64,000 bases of DNA from Calliopum simillimum (GCA_951812925.1 OX638370.1:32111948-32175947); one strand, 5' to 3'; shown: positions 36,001-47,600, counted from the stretch's first letter. Numbers and translations are program-made. The notes: generated by a model not told the origin, from the letters alone.

Positions 36001-36512
36001 ATTTATGGCCACAATCTCCCATTTTGCGCCGGCGGTACTAGACATGCGCTTATTTTATGATTTTTTGATTTTCGTTGATGCCACCACCTGAAATCCTTCC
36101 ATTGGTCATAAGAACAAATACTATGAAGTTTCACGGCAATCGAATAACGATAACTCGTCCCTCAAGAGAGGTCAAGTTGAGGTTTCAGGCCCAAATCCAA
36201 AATTTATTAATGTGTTATGTTGACACATTCCAGGCAAAAAGGTGGATTATAATCTATGATAGTTATAATAATTATTTATACACCTATTTCAAAATGTTGC
36301 GGACTTTTTGGTTGTTTTTATTGCTTCTTCACATCAAGATGTATATTTTATTTGTATGGTGGCATTGTGGTCAAATATTTTCAACAAACCTGCGGTGAAC
36401 AAGGTACTTAGATAATTTGGTTTCACTCATGTGCCGCGTGTACCGCCGGTTGTCGCGCCATTTTAAAGGACAAATAACACTTATAAGCACAAATCTCTTG
36501 CCACAAACTCAT
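36001..36512. other. Unassigned DNA left of the large hairpin
   Basis: No gene recognised. GCGCCGGCGGTACT at about 36027 and TTTGTATGGTGGCA at about 36350 have loose counterparts right of the hairpin (GAGCCGGCGGTGCAC, TTTGTATGGTGGCACC), so related sequence may flank both sides. Confidence 0.45.
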
Positions 36513-37794
36513 TATATGAGGAATTCTCAAAAATTGTGGAATTCTACAGTTTTTGAGGCACATTCACCAAACTTGGTGGAGAGGTCACTTTTTATATAAG
36601 AATCAAAAATTGGAAGGGTGCACGTCAAAAAAAAAAAAGTAAAAAAAGTTACGCTTATATATATGAAGCAAAACACGTCAAGTGTACCAGCTGAAAATTT
36701 TTTTGTCTCCGATTTCGCTCAAATTTGGCAATATAGTAGTCCTGATATACAAAAACAATAATCCGGGAGGATTTGGTCCTAGTACCATTTATTGTTAAAA
36801 TACAGGGTGTTGAAGTTGGCGTTTTTAGTGATTTTCATGAAATGGTGTTTTTTCAAAAATTTAGAGCTTACACCAAAGTTTGTAAAGTAACTTGTCCCAT
36901 TCATTTTTAAATGTTCTTTTTATAAAAAAATATTACATGGTGAAAAAAATTTTTTTTCACCGAAATATTTTAAACTTAAAAATACTTTTGAATTTTTTTT
37001 TAAAAGAACCCCATTACATTTTTTTTAAAAGTACTTCAAATTAAAGCATAATTTAAGAGCTTTAAAATGATGTGTGACTCAAGATGGTATTCGGTCGTTG
37101 GATGAGAGTTTTTGGCTTTTAAACGCCCACAGCAGGCAAAACTCTTTGTTTACTCAAGAGGAAGGCATCTTATGAAAAAAGCGTTTAAAAGCCAAAAACT
37201 CTCATCCAACGACCGAATACCATCTTGAGTCACACATCATTTTAAAGCTTTTAAATTATGCTTTAATTTGAAGTACTTTTAAAAAAAATTTAAGGGGGTT
37301 TTTTTAAAAAAAAATTCAAAAGTATTTTTAAGTTTAAAATATTTCGGTGAAAAAAAATTTTTTTCACCATGTTATATTTTTTTATAAAAAGAACATTTAA
37401 AAATGAATGGGACAAGTTACTTTACAAACTTTGGTGTAAGCTCTAAATTTTTGAAAAAACACCTTTTCATGAAAATTTCTAAAAACGCCAACTTCAACAC
37501 CCTGTATTTTAACAATAAATGGTACTAGGACCAAATCCTCCCGGAATATTGTTTTTGTATATCAGGACTACTATATTGCCAAATTTGAGCGAAATCGGAG
37601 ACAAAAAAATTTTCAGCTGGTACACTTGACGTGTTTTGCTTCATATATATAAGCGTAACTTTTTTTACTTTTTTTTTTTTGACGTGCACCCTTCCAATTT
37701 TTGATTCTTATATAAAAAGTGACCTCTCCACCAAGTTTGGTGAATGTGCCTCAAAAACTGTAGAATTCCACAATTTTTGAGAATTCCTCATATA
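36513..37794. repeat. Near-perfect giant hairpin, 614-bp arms, 54-bp loop
   Basis: The left arm 36513-37126 and right arm 37181-37794 have equal length and are reverse complements with only scattered mismatches (for example CAATAATCCGGG against CAATATTCCGGG). The outer end is TATATGAGGAATTCTC and the inner end GGCTTTTAAACGC. The loop is 37127-37180. No coding frame is supported. A read-through transcript would fold into a roughly 600-bp double-stranded RNA. It could be a foldback transposon or a recent inverted duplication. Confidence 0.95.
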
Positions 37795-38596
37795 CCTTTA
37801 TAGATCAATATTCAACAGTTCTTAAATGTCGAAATTTTTTCATACTTATTGAATTTGTATGGTGGCACCTGGTGATAGACATTTTTTTTTGTATGGTGGC
37901 ACAGCGCTACAAGCAAAGTGTGTGGAGCCGGCGGTGCACATGGCACTTAACGTGTTAATAAAATATTGTAAGATAATTGTGCAGCGTCTTTCTTTCATCT
38001 TTTATTTTTTTCAAAAGAAAGAAACCAATACCAACTCAGCGAACTTTTGGTGAGACCCTTCATAGTATGCACTTAACCCTTTTAAGGACTAATGCGATAT
38101 ATATGTCACATTTGAATTTTTCAACGTCCGACCCACATTTTCTTAGCGATTGGAGCTAGACAGGTCTTCAACGATAGACTTTCAAATGTGTCAGAAAAAT
38201 TGAGCTTTTTATCCTCAGGATCTCACAGGTTCATCACAAATCCAAAATGGACTTTTTTCAATAAGCCGACGAACTCGATATAACAATCTCAACCAATAGT
38301 TAAATGATTTGAAGCAAAGTGACAAAAAACTGCAGCATATGGAAAAAAGATGTAAATAAAATATATCGATCTGAAATGATCAGATCTCTGATTGCTATGG
38401 GTAATGCGATACAAACAATTTTTTTCGATTACTCAATCGATTAAATGTAAGCGAATATTTTACTGGGGAAACCAATTACGTCCAATGGTATGCGGGTGTT
38501 AAAAAAATGCCTATGTAAACCAGAAAGTAATCAATGGAAACAATTTTTTCGATTGCTCAATCCACTACATGTAACTAAGCTTTTAATCGATAATTA
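37795..38596. other. Unassigned DNA downstream of the fibrinogen-related gene
   Basis: No gene recognised. Two direct repeats about 126 bp apart (38413-38452 and 38539-38576) share AACAATTTTTT.CGATT.CTC and a CATGTAA/AATGTAA end. Confidence 0.5.
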
Positions 38597-38602
38597 TTTA
38601 TT
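38597..38602 (-). terminator. Poly(A) signal AATAAA of the fibrinogen-related gene
   Basis: AATAAA on the minus strand begins 19 bases after the stop codon (38621-38623), an ordinary spacing for a compact fly gene. Confidence 0.7.
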
Positions 38603-38620
38603 TACTTATTGTTTGCATAT

Positions 38621-39613
38621 TTATACAGCACAGTAATTTTCACTAAAAGATTGAGAATTCTGCTTATTGGGTTGAATTGCCATGTGAGCATATTTATACG
38701 AATAATAGCGAGATTGCCAATTTTCCCAATGGATACCGTGCCCTGCATTTGTTTGTGGATTTATTTTAGAGCTTTCACCAGGGAGGTACAGTCCATTTGA
38801 ATGGCTAAAAAAGAATGTTAATACCAAAACAAATACTAGAGTTATACAATATATTACCTTTCATGACACTTATTAAACCACCACCCTCCTGAGTATAGTC
38901 CAGCACAGTTATATTCAGGTTTATTATCGTTGTCTCTATCCCATGTGCTAAATTTTTGATTGAGGTTTTTTTCTATCAGCGAATCTTTAAAATCAGCAGA
39001 ACTACTCTGAAAATTTCCTAGACTTTTCAATACATATTTTTCGTTTTCATTACCAATACTAAAATCAGTATATATGGCCGAACGTGCATCACCCTCAAAA
39101 CTTTTAAATTTCATCCAAAGTTTAGTTTTTGTTGATTTCGTCAACTTATGAATCATATCCAATCCAATCCAGAATTCACTATCTATATCACCAAAACCTT
39201 CTTTATACTGAGCCCAGTTTCGATTAAAGTTTTCACTATTATCCCATTTACGTTGGATAACTAACCACTGATCAATATTTGGCTTATTAGGTAGACCCGT
39301 CTCCTCGTCACCATCTTTTAAACATATGACTAAAAAAATCTGGTCTCCACACTGTATTTTATGTAAGCCATATCGACCAGTTTGATTAAAAGCTACCTCG
39401 CAACTTGTAGGCAGCTTTGGCTCAATTTCAAATTCTGTAGATGTAGTTGGGGTTGTTGTTGTTGTTGATGAAGTTGCAATGAATTCAATATATTAAAAAA
39501 TTATATTTAAAAATAATTAATTTTTATATCTTCCAAGTACACTCACCATCTTCTACAGCAAAAGTGTATCCAAGATAACTCAAGGCTACAATAATTATTA
39601 AGGAAACTTCCAT
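38621..39613 (-). CDS. Secreted fibrinogen-related-domain protein (3 exons, intact)
   Basis: Exons: 39547-39613, 39434-38858 and 38804-38621 on the minus strand, with introns of 112 and 53 bp bounded by GTGAGT...ACAG and GTAATA...TTTTAG. They total 828 bases, 275 residues plus TAA, in frame across both junctions. Residues 1-19 (MEVSLIIIVALSYLGYTFA) are a signal peptide. The rest is one fibrinogen C-terminal domain: SCEVAFNQTGRY, WLVIQRKWDNSENFNRNW, YKEGFGDIDSEFWIGLDMI, the calcium-site-like FSTWDRDNDN, NCAGLYSGGWWFNKCHES, NGLYLPG and GIHWENW. The usual CD of the first conserved block is CL, and GGGWTV is replaced by NIDQWLV. Secreted fibrinogen-domain proteins bind glycans or acetylated ligands and act in insect defence or adhesion; the ligand here is unknown. 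TATA box and initiator upstream support this start. Confidence 0.9.
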
Positions 39614-39648
39614 TTTTATCAAATTAAAGACGAGAAATAGTTTGAAGT

Positions 39649-39685
39649 AACTGATTTTTTCTTAAGTTTGCAACTGACTTATATA
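39649..39685 (-). promoter_or_regulatory. Core promoter: TATA box and initiator
   Basis: On the minus strand TATATAAG (39678-39685) is followed, about 31 bases from its first T, by TCAGTT (39649-39654), matching the fly initiator consensus. This predicts a 5' leader of about 40 bases before the ATG at 39611-39613. A second TCAGTTG directly abuts the TATA box and is too close to serve. Confidence 0.7.
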
Positions 39686-39689
39686 TGTG

Positions 39690-40115
39690 CATATGAAAAC
39701 TTTAAGATTTTACGGTTAAAGCAAATTTAGTGCAAAAATGGTTCAAATTAAAATATTTCGGCCACTACATTCGTTATAAAGAAAGCCGCCACATGATGAT
39801 ATACTTTGTACTTAGATCAAAGTCGGCTTTAGTATTGTTGAATATACCAAATATTTGCTTTTGTTTAACTTTTGTTTTCAAATGGGTTAAATAGTTGAAA
39901 GTATAGAAAATAATAATTCTGGTGCAAGGAGAGCCCATATTTCAGTTATTTGACCGATATAATTTTTTTTTTATTTTTTTTTTTTTTAATGTCAAAGTTT
40001 GCAGTTTTTCCATATATATAATTTTTTTTTTAATGTTTGAAAAATCAGTATAATTCACATAAAATCAAAATTAACGAATTTCGGCCACAAGAGAAACTTT
40101 TGTATAATTTAAATA
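39690..40115. other. Upstream region of the fibrinogen-related gene
   Basis: AT-rich with no further gene. TA at 40114-40115 is the left target duplication of the next mariner. Confidence 0.5.
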
Positions 40116-41368
40116 TTGGGTGTACAACTTAAAAACCGGAATTTGACGATGGATGTCCGTACTAACAAATATCGTGAAAGCTCGAACTTTATATATATGT
40201 CATTTTGAAGGTACATTTGACAGCTGTCAAAATCAGTCAACAATACTATTTTATCTTGTGTGCATCATTATTATTTTTCACGATGAATAACTTCGAAAAT
40301 TCGAGAAAAAGACAGCATTTGCGGGAGGTTCTGTTGGGTAATTTTTTTGCAAAGAAAACTGCTGCGGAAAGTCATAGTTTGCTTGTAGAAGTTTATGGCG
40401 ACGATGCTTTAGGAAAAACACAGTGTTTTGAATGGTTTAAACGCTTCAAAAGTGCCGACAAAGAACGCCCAGGACAGCCAAAAAAGTACGAAGACGAAGA
40501 ATTAGAGAAGCTACTCGATGAGGATTCGTGTCAAATACAAGACGAGCTTGCCAAATTGTTGGGAGTGACTCAGCAAGCCATTTCGAAACGTTTGAAAGCC
40601 GCCGGATACATTCAGAAGCAAGGTAATTGGGTCTCCTATGAGGTGAAGCCGAGAGACGTTGAACGCCGCTTCTGTATGTCTGAAATGCTGCTTGAGCGCC
40701 ATAAAAACAAATCATTTTTGTATCGGATTGTGACTGGGGATGAAAAATGGATCCTTTATGACAATCCCAAGCGCAAAAAGTCATACGTGAAACCCGGCCA
40801 ACCAGCCAAATATCCATGGCGCCAAGGTTATGCTGTGCATTTGGTGGGATCAGAAGGGGCCGATATATTATGAGTTGTTGAAATCGGGCCAGACAATCAC
40901 AGGTGACCTGTACCGAACACAATTAATACGTTTGAAGCGTGCCATCATCGAAAAACGCTCGGAAAATGCGACCAGACACGAAGCAATCATTTTTCATCAT
41001 GACAACGCTCGGCCGCATGTTGCAATACCCGTGAAAAACTATTTGGAAAATAGTGGATGGGAAGTTTTGGCTCACCCGCCTTATAGTCCGGACCTTGCTC
41101 CGTCTGACTTTCATTTATTTCGCTCGATGCAAAACGCCCTCACTGGAATACGCTTCACATCAGAGCAAGGCATCCGAAATTGGATAGATTCATTTTTGGC
41201 CGCCAAGCCGGCGCAATTTTTTTGGGATGGAGTTCATAAATTGCCTGAAAGATGGAAAAATTTTGTAGCTCTAATGGACAATACTTTGAATAAAATATAT
41301 TGTAACATTTTTCACAATAAAGCATAAAGTTTCGCTAAAAAATTCCGGTTTTAAAGTTGTACACCCAA
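40116..41368 (+). mobile_element. mariner element (cecropia/Hsmar1-like), complete ends
   Basis: 1253 bp. Ends TTGGGTGTACAACTT and AAGTTGTACACCCAA are inverted, with CCGGAATTT just inside each. TA at 40114-40115 and 41369-41370 is the target duplication. It lies 21 bp from the rosa element to its right. Confidence 0.95.
40283..41327 (+). pseudogene. mariner transposase with a single frameshift (DD34D)
   Basis: The start MNNFENSRKRQ at 40283 and stop at 41325-41327 give about 348 codons, full mariner length. The N-terminal DNA-binding part (KKTAAESHSLLVEVYGDDAL, LGVTQQAISKRLKAAGYIQK) and the linker YEVKPRDVERRF are intact. Catalytic blocks: TGDEKWILYDNPKRKKS, HHDNARPH and PPYSPDLAPSDF, 34 residues between the last two Asp. 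A one-base deletion near 40806-40812, before IHGAKVMLCIWWDQ, splits the frame. Motifs resemble the transposase part of human SETMAR, hence the cecropia-type label, which is inference. One indel is the only visible defect. Confidence 0.92.
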
Positions 41369-42409
41369 TATAATAGTTTTCACATCTTATAAAGGGTTTT
41401 TCGATAAGAGCGCTACAAAATTTTTTTAAATAAAACAAAAACGGTTTTGGGTATCAATGAAATTCTTTATTCCTGTGAAAGCACATTCGATGCCATTATG
41501 TATGGAACTCGATTTCTTTTGCATGGCCACCACAGGCACGCTTGAAGAAGTCCAGACGCTGAACCCAATTTTCGACAGTTTTCAAGCATAAATCGGCCGA
41601 TACTGCTGCAATTTCACGATCGATATTCGTACGAAGTTCATCAATCGTCGCTGGCTTGTTGGCATAGACCATAGACTTGACGTAGCCCCACAGGAAATAG
41701 TCTAACGGAGTCAAATCGCACGACCGAGGCGACCAATCGACTGGGCCATTTCGTGAGATAACACGTTCACCAAACTTGGTTTTCAATAAATTGATTGTGA
41801 CATTCGCTGTGTGGCTTGTGGCGCCGTCCTGTTGAAACCACATATTGTCCAAGTCCATATCATCCAATTCGGGCCAAAAGTATTCGGTTATCATTAAATG
41901 GTAACGATTCCCATTCACAGTAACGTGCCGGTCTTGATCATCACGGAAGAAGTACGGCCCAATGACGCCGCCGGCCCATAAACCGCACCAAACCAAAATT
42001 TTTTCGGGATGCAATGGTGACTCATGGAGTACGTGTGAATTGCTGCGTGACCAATAACGCATATTTAGCTTTTTGACGAAGCCATTCAGCCAGAAATGAG
42101 CCTCATCGCTGAAGATGATTTTTCGATGAAAATCCGAATCATTTTCAAGTTGTTGCTCAGCCCAATTCAAGAACATACGACGCTTCTGGTGGTCAAGCGG
42201 CTTCAGTTCATGCGTCAATTTGATCTTGTCAGGATGTAGGCCAAGATCTTTTCGCAAAATTCGCCACAACGAGGTCACAGAGATGCCCAACGCTTGAGAA
42301 CGACGTGTGAGAGACACATTTGGGCTTTTTTGAACTGAAGCCTCAGTGGCAGCAATATTCTCGAAACTACGGGCACTTCTTTGTCTCACTGACACGGGAA
42401 AATTTTGTA

Positions 42410-43731
42410 CCAGGGACCTGACAAAAATTCGCTTAGTAGAATTGAAAAACTGGATAAAAATTTTTTTAAATTTATAGTTTTATTCTTCATCTATTAGCAT
42501 TTTTTCAACGTAATCGCCATTTGTTTTGATACATTTTTGAAGTCGATAAATCCGTCTTGAAAAACAGTCTTTGAAATCGGCTTTTTGCAGTTTTACAATT
42601 TAATCAATAACCGCATTTATTATTTCTTAATTGCTGTTGACGACTCTCCCTCTGAATTTTTTTTTATTTTTGGAAACAACCAGAAGTCACAAGGCGCTAG
42701 ATCTGGGGAATAAAGTGTTGGACGAATTTCTTCGACGCCTGAAAGCGCAATAAAATCGGTCGTTTTTTCAGCAGTGTGCGCTGGCGCATTATCGTGATGT
42801 AGAAATTAGAGGCGTGGTTCCTTCTTTTGGCGTTTTCCCAATAAATTTTGGAAAACTTTTGGCAAACAGGTTTCAGTATACTACTCAGCAGTAACCGTCT
42901 GACCTTTTTCCAAAGGAATAGCAGCTACAACTTTCTCTCTGGTGAAGTAAACTGACATCATTATTTTTGTTGCGCGGGCTTTTGTTGCTTTGCTTTAACA
43001 GATGGACTTGCACTTTCTGGGCTCCATACCATGGATTGTTGTTTGGTTTCAGGGTCGTACTTCTAAAACCATGCTTCATCACTTGTTACTATTTTTTTGA
43101 CAGTGTTAGACTCTCCGTTTTAAAATTTTTCAAGAAAATACTTAGCAAAACGTACACGTGCCTCTCTTTAAACATCACTTAAAATTCTAGGAATCCATCG
43201 TGCAGATTTCTTCGTGTATCCAAGATAATTTTTTAATATTCGTGATACAGCCATGACATTCAAGCTTAGTTCCTCAGCAATGATTTTCTGGATCAATCTT
43301 GGATCTCCGTCAATTTTAGACTTCACCAGCGCTTCACTTGCATAATCAGTCGAAGATTTTGGGCGGCCTTCTCGAGGTTCGTCCTCCACAGAAAAATGTC
43401 CTGTCTGGAATCTTCGGAACCATTTTGAATTAGTCACGAGGGATGGCGCATTAACTTCAAATGCTATTTGGCATTCAATAAATATTTCCACAGGCTTGAG
43501 CTTACGTCGAAATCCAAAAAAAATAGCAAACCGAATCTCTTGTTGCGTTGGCACTGGAATATTTGCTGACATTGTTTCACGAATTTTACGTTTTCTTCTC
43601 TCCATTTTGACCGATCTTTCTGAAAATTGAAATTGTATATCGTAAGACTATAACAAATAGTACGCAGTTTTTTGATTTACTAAAAATTTAAAGCATGACA
43701 CCTACTAAGCGAACTTTTGTTAGACCCTCCA
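42410..43731 (-). mobile_element. mariner element nested in the rosa transposase gene
   Basis: 1322 bp flanked by TA at 42408-42409 and 43732-43733. The ends share (A)GGG.CT.ACAAAA.TTCGC and TTAGTAG in inverted orientation. It interrupts the rosa gene in a Val codon. Confidence 0.92.
42480..43605 (-). pseudogene. Decayed mariner transposase (DD34D)
   Basis: The N-terminal 145 residues are open (MERRKRKIRETMSANIPVP through KSARWIPRILSDV). TAA follows, then a second TAA after FLEKF, a TAG inside TSDEAWF-stop-KYDPETKQQS, a TAA TGA pair after KPAQQK and a TAG near CLPKVFQ, plus at least two frameshifts. The second and third catalytic Asp are readable in HHDNAPAHTA and LYSPDLAPCDF, 34 residues apart. 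The end is KTNGDYVEKMLIDEE. The subfamily is not assigned and differs from the other mariners here. Confidence 0.9.
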
Positions 43732-44017
43732 TACTGTGCCTGTGGATTCAAATTTTTCCGCTAGACGCTCAATTGTTGATCTGGTAGGACAATTATGACG
43801 ACCATAAATTGGACGTAGCTCTCTTAAAGTTGAGGCCACTGACTCCGAATTTCGGTAGTAAATTTTAATAATTTCTACTCGTTGTTGGCTCGTATTTCTT
43901 TCCATGATGAAATGGCAAACCTGATTGAAGAGAAATGTCAAGAGAGCGGGAAAAAATATGGCATCGCTTACTGTCCCTATCGGTCTACTTTTGTAGCGTC
44001 CCTATTAAAAAACCCTT

Positions 44018-45531
44018 TATTTCAACTTTAAGAGAAATATAAAATACACATCATTTAACAGTATTGTGCATTGTATAGTACGAACACACTTTTATGTGTA
44101 TGTACTATATATGTACATGTATAAAAATAATAGAGCACACACATTTGTCTGTTGTTTGTTGGCTTCATTTTTCAAAAAATATTTTATGTGTGTGTGCGGT
44201 AGAAAAAAGAAAATACTATAAAACGTACAGCTCGAATATGAAAAAACTTGGCAAAACGTAAAAAGTTTTTTAATTAAATACAGTGTAGTGCAAAAGAAAA
44301 AAACACAACAGCATTGAAAATTTAATAAAGCAAAAACACAAGTGAAATAATTAAAAAACATAAAGTTGTAGTTTTAACTTTCTGCATTAACAAAAGTCGT
44401 AAAAAGTCTTCAATAAAGTGAGTGACATTTATTTGTGAAAAGTTTATTAACACATACAGACATAGTATTTCATTTTAATTTCAAAATTTCAACTCAAAAA
44501 TGTAAATGAATTATGCTCCCAGCTTATTATGTATTATCTACTCATTTGAAATTCATGAAACAGTATCCCCAATTATTTCTTAGAATTTGCGTTTTAAGCA
44601 TCTCATTACATACAACTTCAGATTGCCGCCAATGTCGCACAAAATGTTGATTATATTCCAGATTATATCGCAAGTGTTTTACCCCCCAAGGAAATAATAG
44701 CCATCACCGAACGGATCGACCAAGCAACCTGATGCTGACAGCCAATTTAGTGTCATATTGATAAATGATGCGTAGCGTAAAAGCACGCCAACCAACACCA
44801 CCATCACCACCACCACCACAATCCATTGAATAAATGTGGGCCAACAAGAACAGAAGACCGAACAGCAGCCATCAATAGGAGAGGTGTTTGACCAATACCA
44901 ACACCTTTACATACTGCCATCAAGCCATCAAAAAATGATTGCTTCAACTGTGTCGCCGAGTGTTAAATGCTAATGATGGTCATGCCATGAATGTGGGTGG
45001 CATTTCGCTGATCGTCGTCAATTGTGTGTGTCGGTTGTTCAGCGTGCGCGTAAGAGCGCAAATTAATAACACGAATTCAATGTTAATGTTGACCATTTTA
45101 CAGTGGCTGTGGCTGTGTTTGTGTTTGTTGCTTGTAATTATCGTTGGCCATTGCAATTATGTGTACATGACCAATAGCCTTAAAACTCTTGCCATTGTTG
45201 TCATTAGCAGCGATGATACCAATTGTAAATATTGAATGTGATTGATGTGTTTCATAATTAAATGCGGGCCACTTCAATGCACACGGTATTTTAGACAGCC
45301 ACTTATGGCTTGGGAGAAGTATTTGGTTGAAAGTAATTTACAAATATGTATGCAAATTTGGACCAAAAATATATCATGGAATATTGAAGTGTATACTACA
45401 TAGATTAGTGGTTCCACAAAAAAAAATTAATAGTTCGGCTTACACTGACCATTTTCAAAGTTTATCTGAAATGATTTTTAACGAAAAAAAGTTTCTAAAT
45501 GATTACACTGTGGAACAATTTCGAACTTTTT
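44018..45531. other. Unassigned DNA
   Basis: No gene recognised. Contains CAC/CCA-type trinucleotide runs near 44795-44820. The 98-residue frame at 44939-45235 has no family features and chance length. Confidence 0.45.
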
Positions 45532-46089
45532 TTAAAACACATTAGAAAATCCAAAAAATTCTTAATGTAGACGTTAAAAAAAACACCCTTTTCTCGTGGT
45601 TTTTCTCCAGCACGTCACATTTTTTTTTAATCGATTTTTGAAGTTTTTTTATCCACTGTACATGAAAAACCAAAAATACCGCATTTTTGTGTTAAATCCA
45701 TGAATTTAACTATATGATCCTTACATCTGAGGTGTATCATGTGTTCAGCAAAATTATGCAGGATATTGCGGGCAATTTTAACCCTGTTTGACCCCCACAT
45801 GTGGGTAATTTTTGCCCTTTTCTTAAAAAGGTACAAAAATGACACCCAAAACAGGGAAATATTGATTCAGTATGTACCACAGAAATACTCGCTATAAAAT
45901 TTCACTACTAGTTTCTAAACACGTTAAGGTCGAAATTTGAGCCCGAATCCAAAAAATTCGTTAAAATCAATTAGGGCTTTTCACATTGCATATTAATTAC
46001 ATCCCTGACGCGCTTACCTTAAGTTTTAAAAATTTTTCGTCTTTGGCAACTCTTAGTGAAATTTTTTGTAGGACATTTCTGCTAAATTT

Positions 46090-46162
46090 TTTAACCCATT
46101 GTGGCTCAGTTTTATAAAAAGGGGTCAACAAGACCCATAAAAACAGGATATAATGGGTTAAT
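46090..46162. repeat. Small palindromic repeat, second copy
   Basis: TTAACCCATTGTGGCTCAG through GATATAATGGGTTAATGT matches 8622-8700, including the internal AAGACCCATAA. Confidence 0.65.
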
Positions 46163-47210
46163 GTATTCTAGGGAAATGATCCCTGTGTGATTTCGTTATG
46201 ATCTTGTGAGAACGAGTTTTGTCCAAAATGTAGTTTTAGAGTTTTACAGTGGGGTGAAGTTTGGAAAATATTTATTGTTAGAACTGCTTACTGATTTCAA
46301 CGATTTTTTTGCTTTCGGGATAAAATTTTGCTTTTTTAGTGTTCGGCAACTAGTAGTGAAATTGAATAGCAAATATTTCTGTAGTACATACTGACTCAAT
46401 ATTCCCCTGTTTTAGGTGACATTTTTGTACCTTTTTAAGAAAATGGCAAAAATGACCCACATGTGGAGGTTGTGCAGGGTTAAAATTTGCTACAAAAATA
46501 TTCCCCGAAATATCCTGCATAAGTTTGCTGAACTCATGATACACCTCAAATGTAAGGATCATATAGTTAAATTCATCGATTTAACACAAGAATGCGGTAT
46601 TTTTGTTTTTATACCCTACACCCAGGGTATATTCACTTTGTCCTTCCGTTTGTAACGCAGAGAAGGAGGCGTGGCAGATATAGAAAAGTATATATATTCT
46701 TGATCAGCGTCACCTCCTGAGTCGATATAGCCATGTCCGTCTGTCTGGCTGGCTGGGTGGCTGGCTGGGTGGCTGGCTGGGTGGCTGCCTGTGTGTTGAA
46801 ATACACTTTTTGGGAAAACTGAGCAAGATAATTCAATAAAATTTGGTACACTGCCTCCGTCGTCAAAGATAGCTCGGGGGATTGAAAATGAGCGAAATCG
46901 GTCAACGGACACGCCTACCGCCCATACAAAAAATATATTCAAAATGCAATTTTAGGAGTATTTTTCACGACAATGCAACCAAAATACGCATAAATACTAA
47001 GAATTGTAAGCGCAAGCTCTGAGTAAAAACTGAATGAATTCGGACAAGAGGGCGTGGCACCTCCAATATAAGCAAAAGGTTCAAAACGCTATGTTGAAAA
47101 CATTTTTTGAGATAATCCAACCAAATTTCACTTAAATGCTTAGAACTATAAATTCAAACTCTGAGAAAAAACTGGGTGAATTCGGACAAGAGGGAGTGGC
47201 ACTTTCCATA

Positions 47211-47525
47211 TGTAGCAATATTAGTATATGTAAGGTTACTCACTGTATATAACACTGTATATAGCATAGTATTTATAAGATAACCCACTGTTATAATATG
47301 TCTTAAGTTATATTAAGTTCACTATAGTCATTGCATAAGCTCGTTATAGTTTATCAGATAAGTTTATTTAAGTTTCATATAACATTGTGAACTCATCATG
47401 TTAATATTGTAAACTGATCATGTTAAAAACCATTGTGACCTAACACGGCATTCTATTTAAATAAAACAGTTTTATCTAGAACTTTGAACGTGAAACATCA
47501 ACGAAAGTGTTTGATTTTGCCTACA
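47211..47525 (+). repeat. Left LTR (315 bp)
   Basis: Starts TGTAGCAATATTAG and ends TTTTGCCTACA. AATAAA at 47460-47465 can serve as poly(A) signal. Confidence 0.95.
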
Positions 47526-47600
47526 ATATTTCAGAAGTGGGATCAACATAGAATTCGGTTTTTTTTCTTTTTCGCTAGATAAAATTATAAAAATATAAAA

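Larger units (their letters stand above)
41496..43905 (-). pseudogene. rosa-type transposase, open except for a nested mariner
   Basis: The N-terminal piece starts at 43903-43905 (MERNTSQQRVEIIKIYYRNS) and reads to FESTGT at 43734. The C-terminal piece resumes at 42407 (QNFPVSVRQRSARSFENIA) and ends at 41496. The insertion splits a Val codon that the target TA restores, so without the insertion the frame would be open for 361 residues with no other stop. Catalytic blocks: FSDEAHFWLNGFV, QQDGATSHTA and SCDLTPLDYFLWG, with 41 residues between the last two Asp, the spacing of the rosa clade described from Ceratitis. The helix-turn-helix precedes LHPDKIKL. Interrupted, so inactive as it stands. 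Confidence 0.92.
41392..44017 (-). mobile_element. rosa-type mariner element (DD41D) with a nested mariner
   Basis: Ends are inverted: AAGGGTTTTTCGATAAGAGC on the left against GTCCCTATTAAAAAACCCTT on the right, with GCTACAAAA / TTTTGTAGC inside. TA at 41390-41391 and 44018-44019 is the target duplication. Without the nested element (42410-43731) and one TA it is 1302 bp, the normal size. Confidence 0.93.

Noticed and set aside
38621..39613. C-type lectin reading of the minus-strand gene
   Set aside because: The motifs (WDNSENFNRNW, DRDNDN, NCAGLYSGGWWFNKCHES) are those of a fibrinogen C-terminal domain; no C-type lectin WND/EPN pattern is present.
44939..45235. 98-residue frame with hydrophobic stretch
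   Set aside because: Hydrophobicity comes from TTG/GTG-rich low-complexity DNA; no start context, splice sites or homologous features seen.
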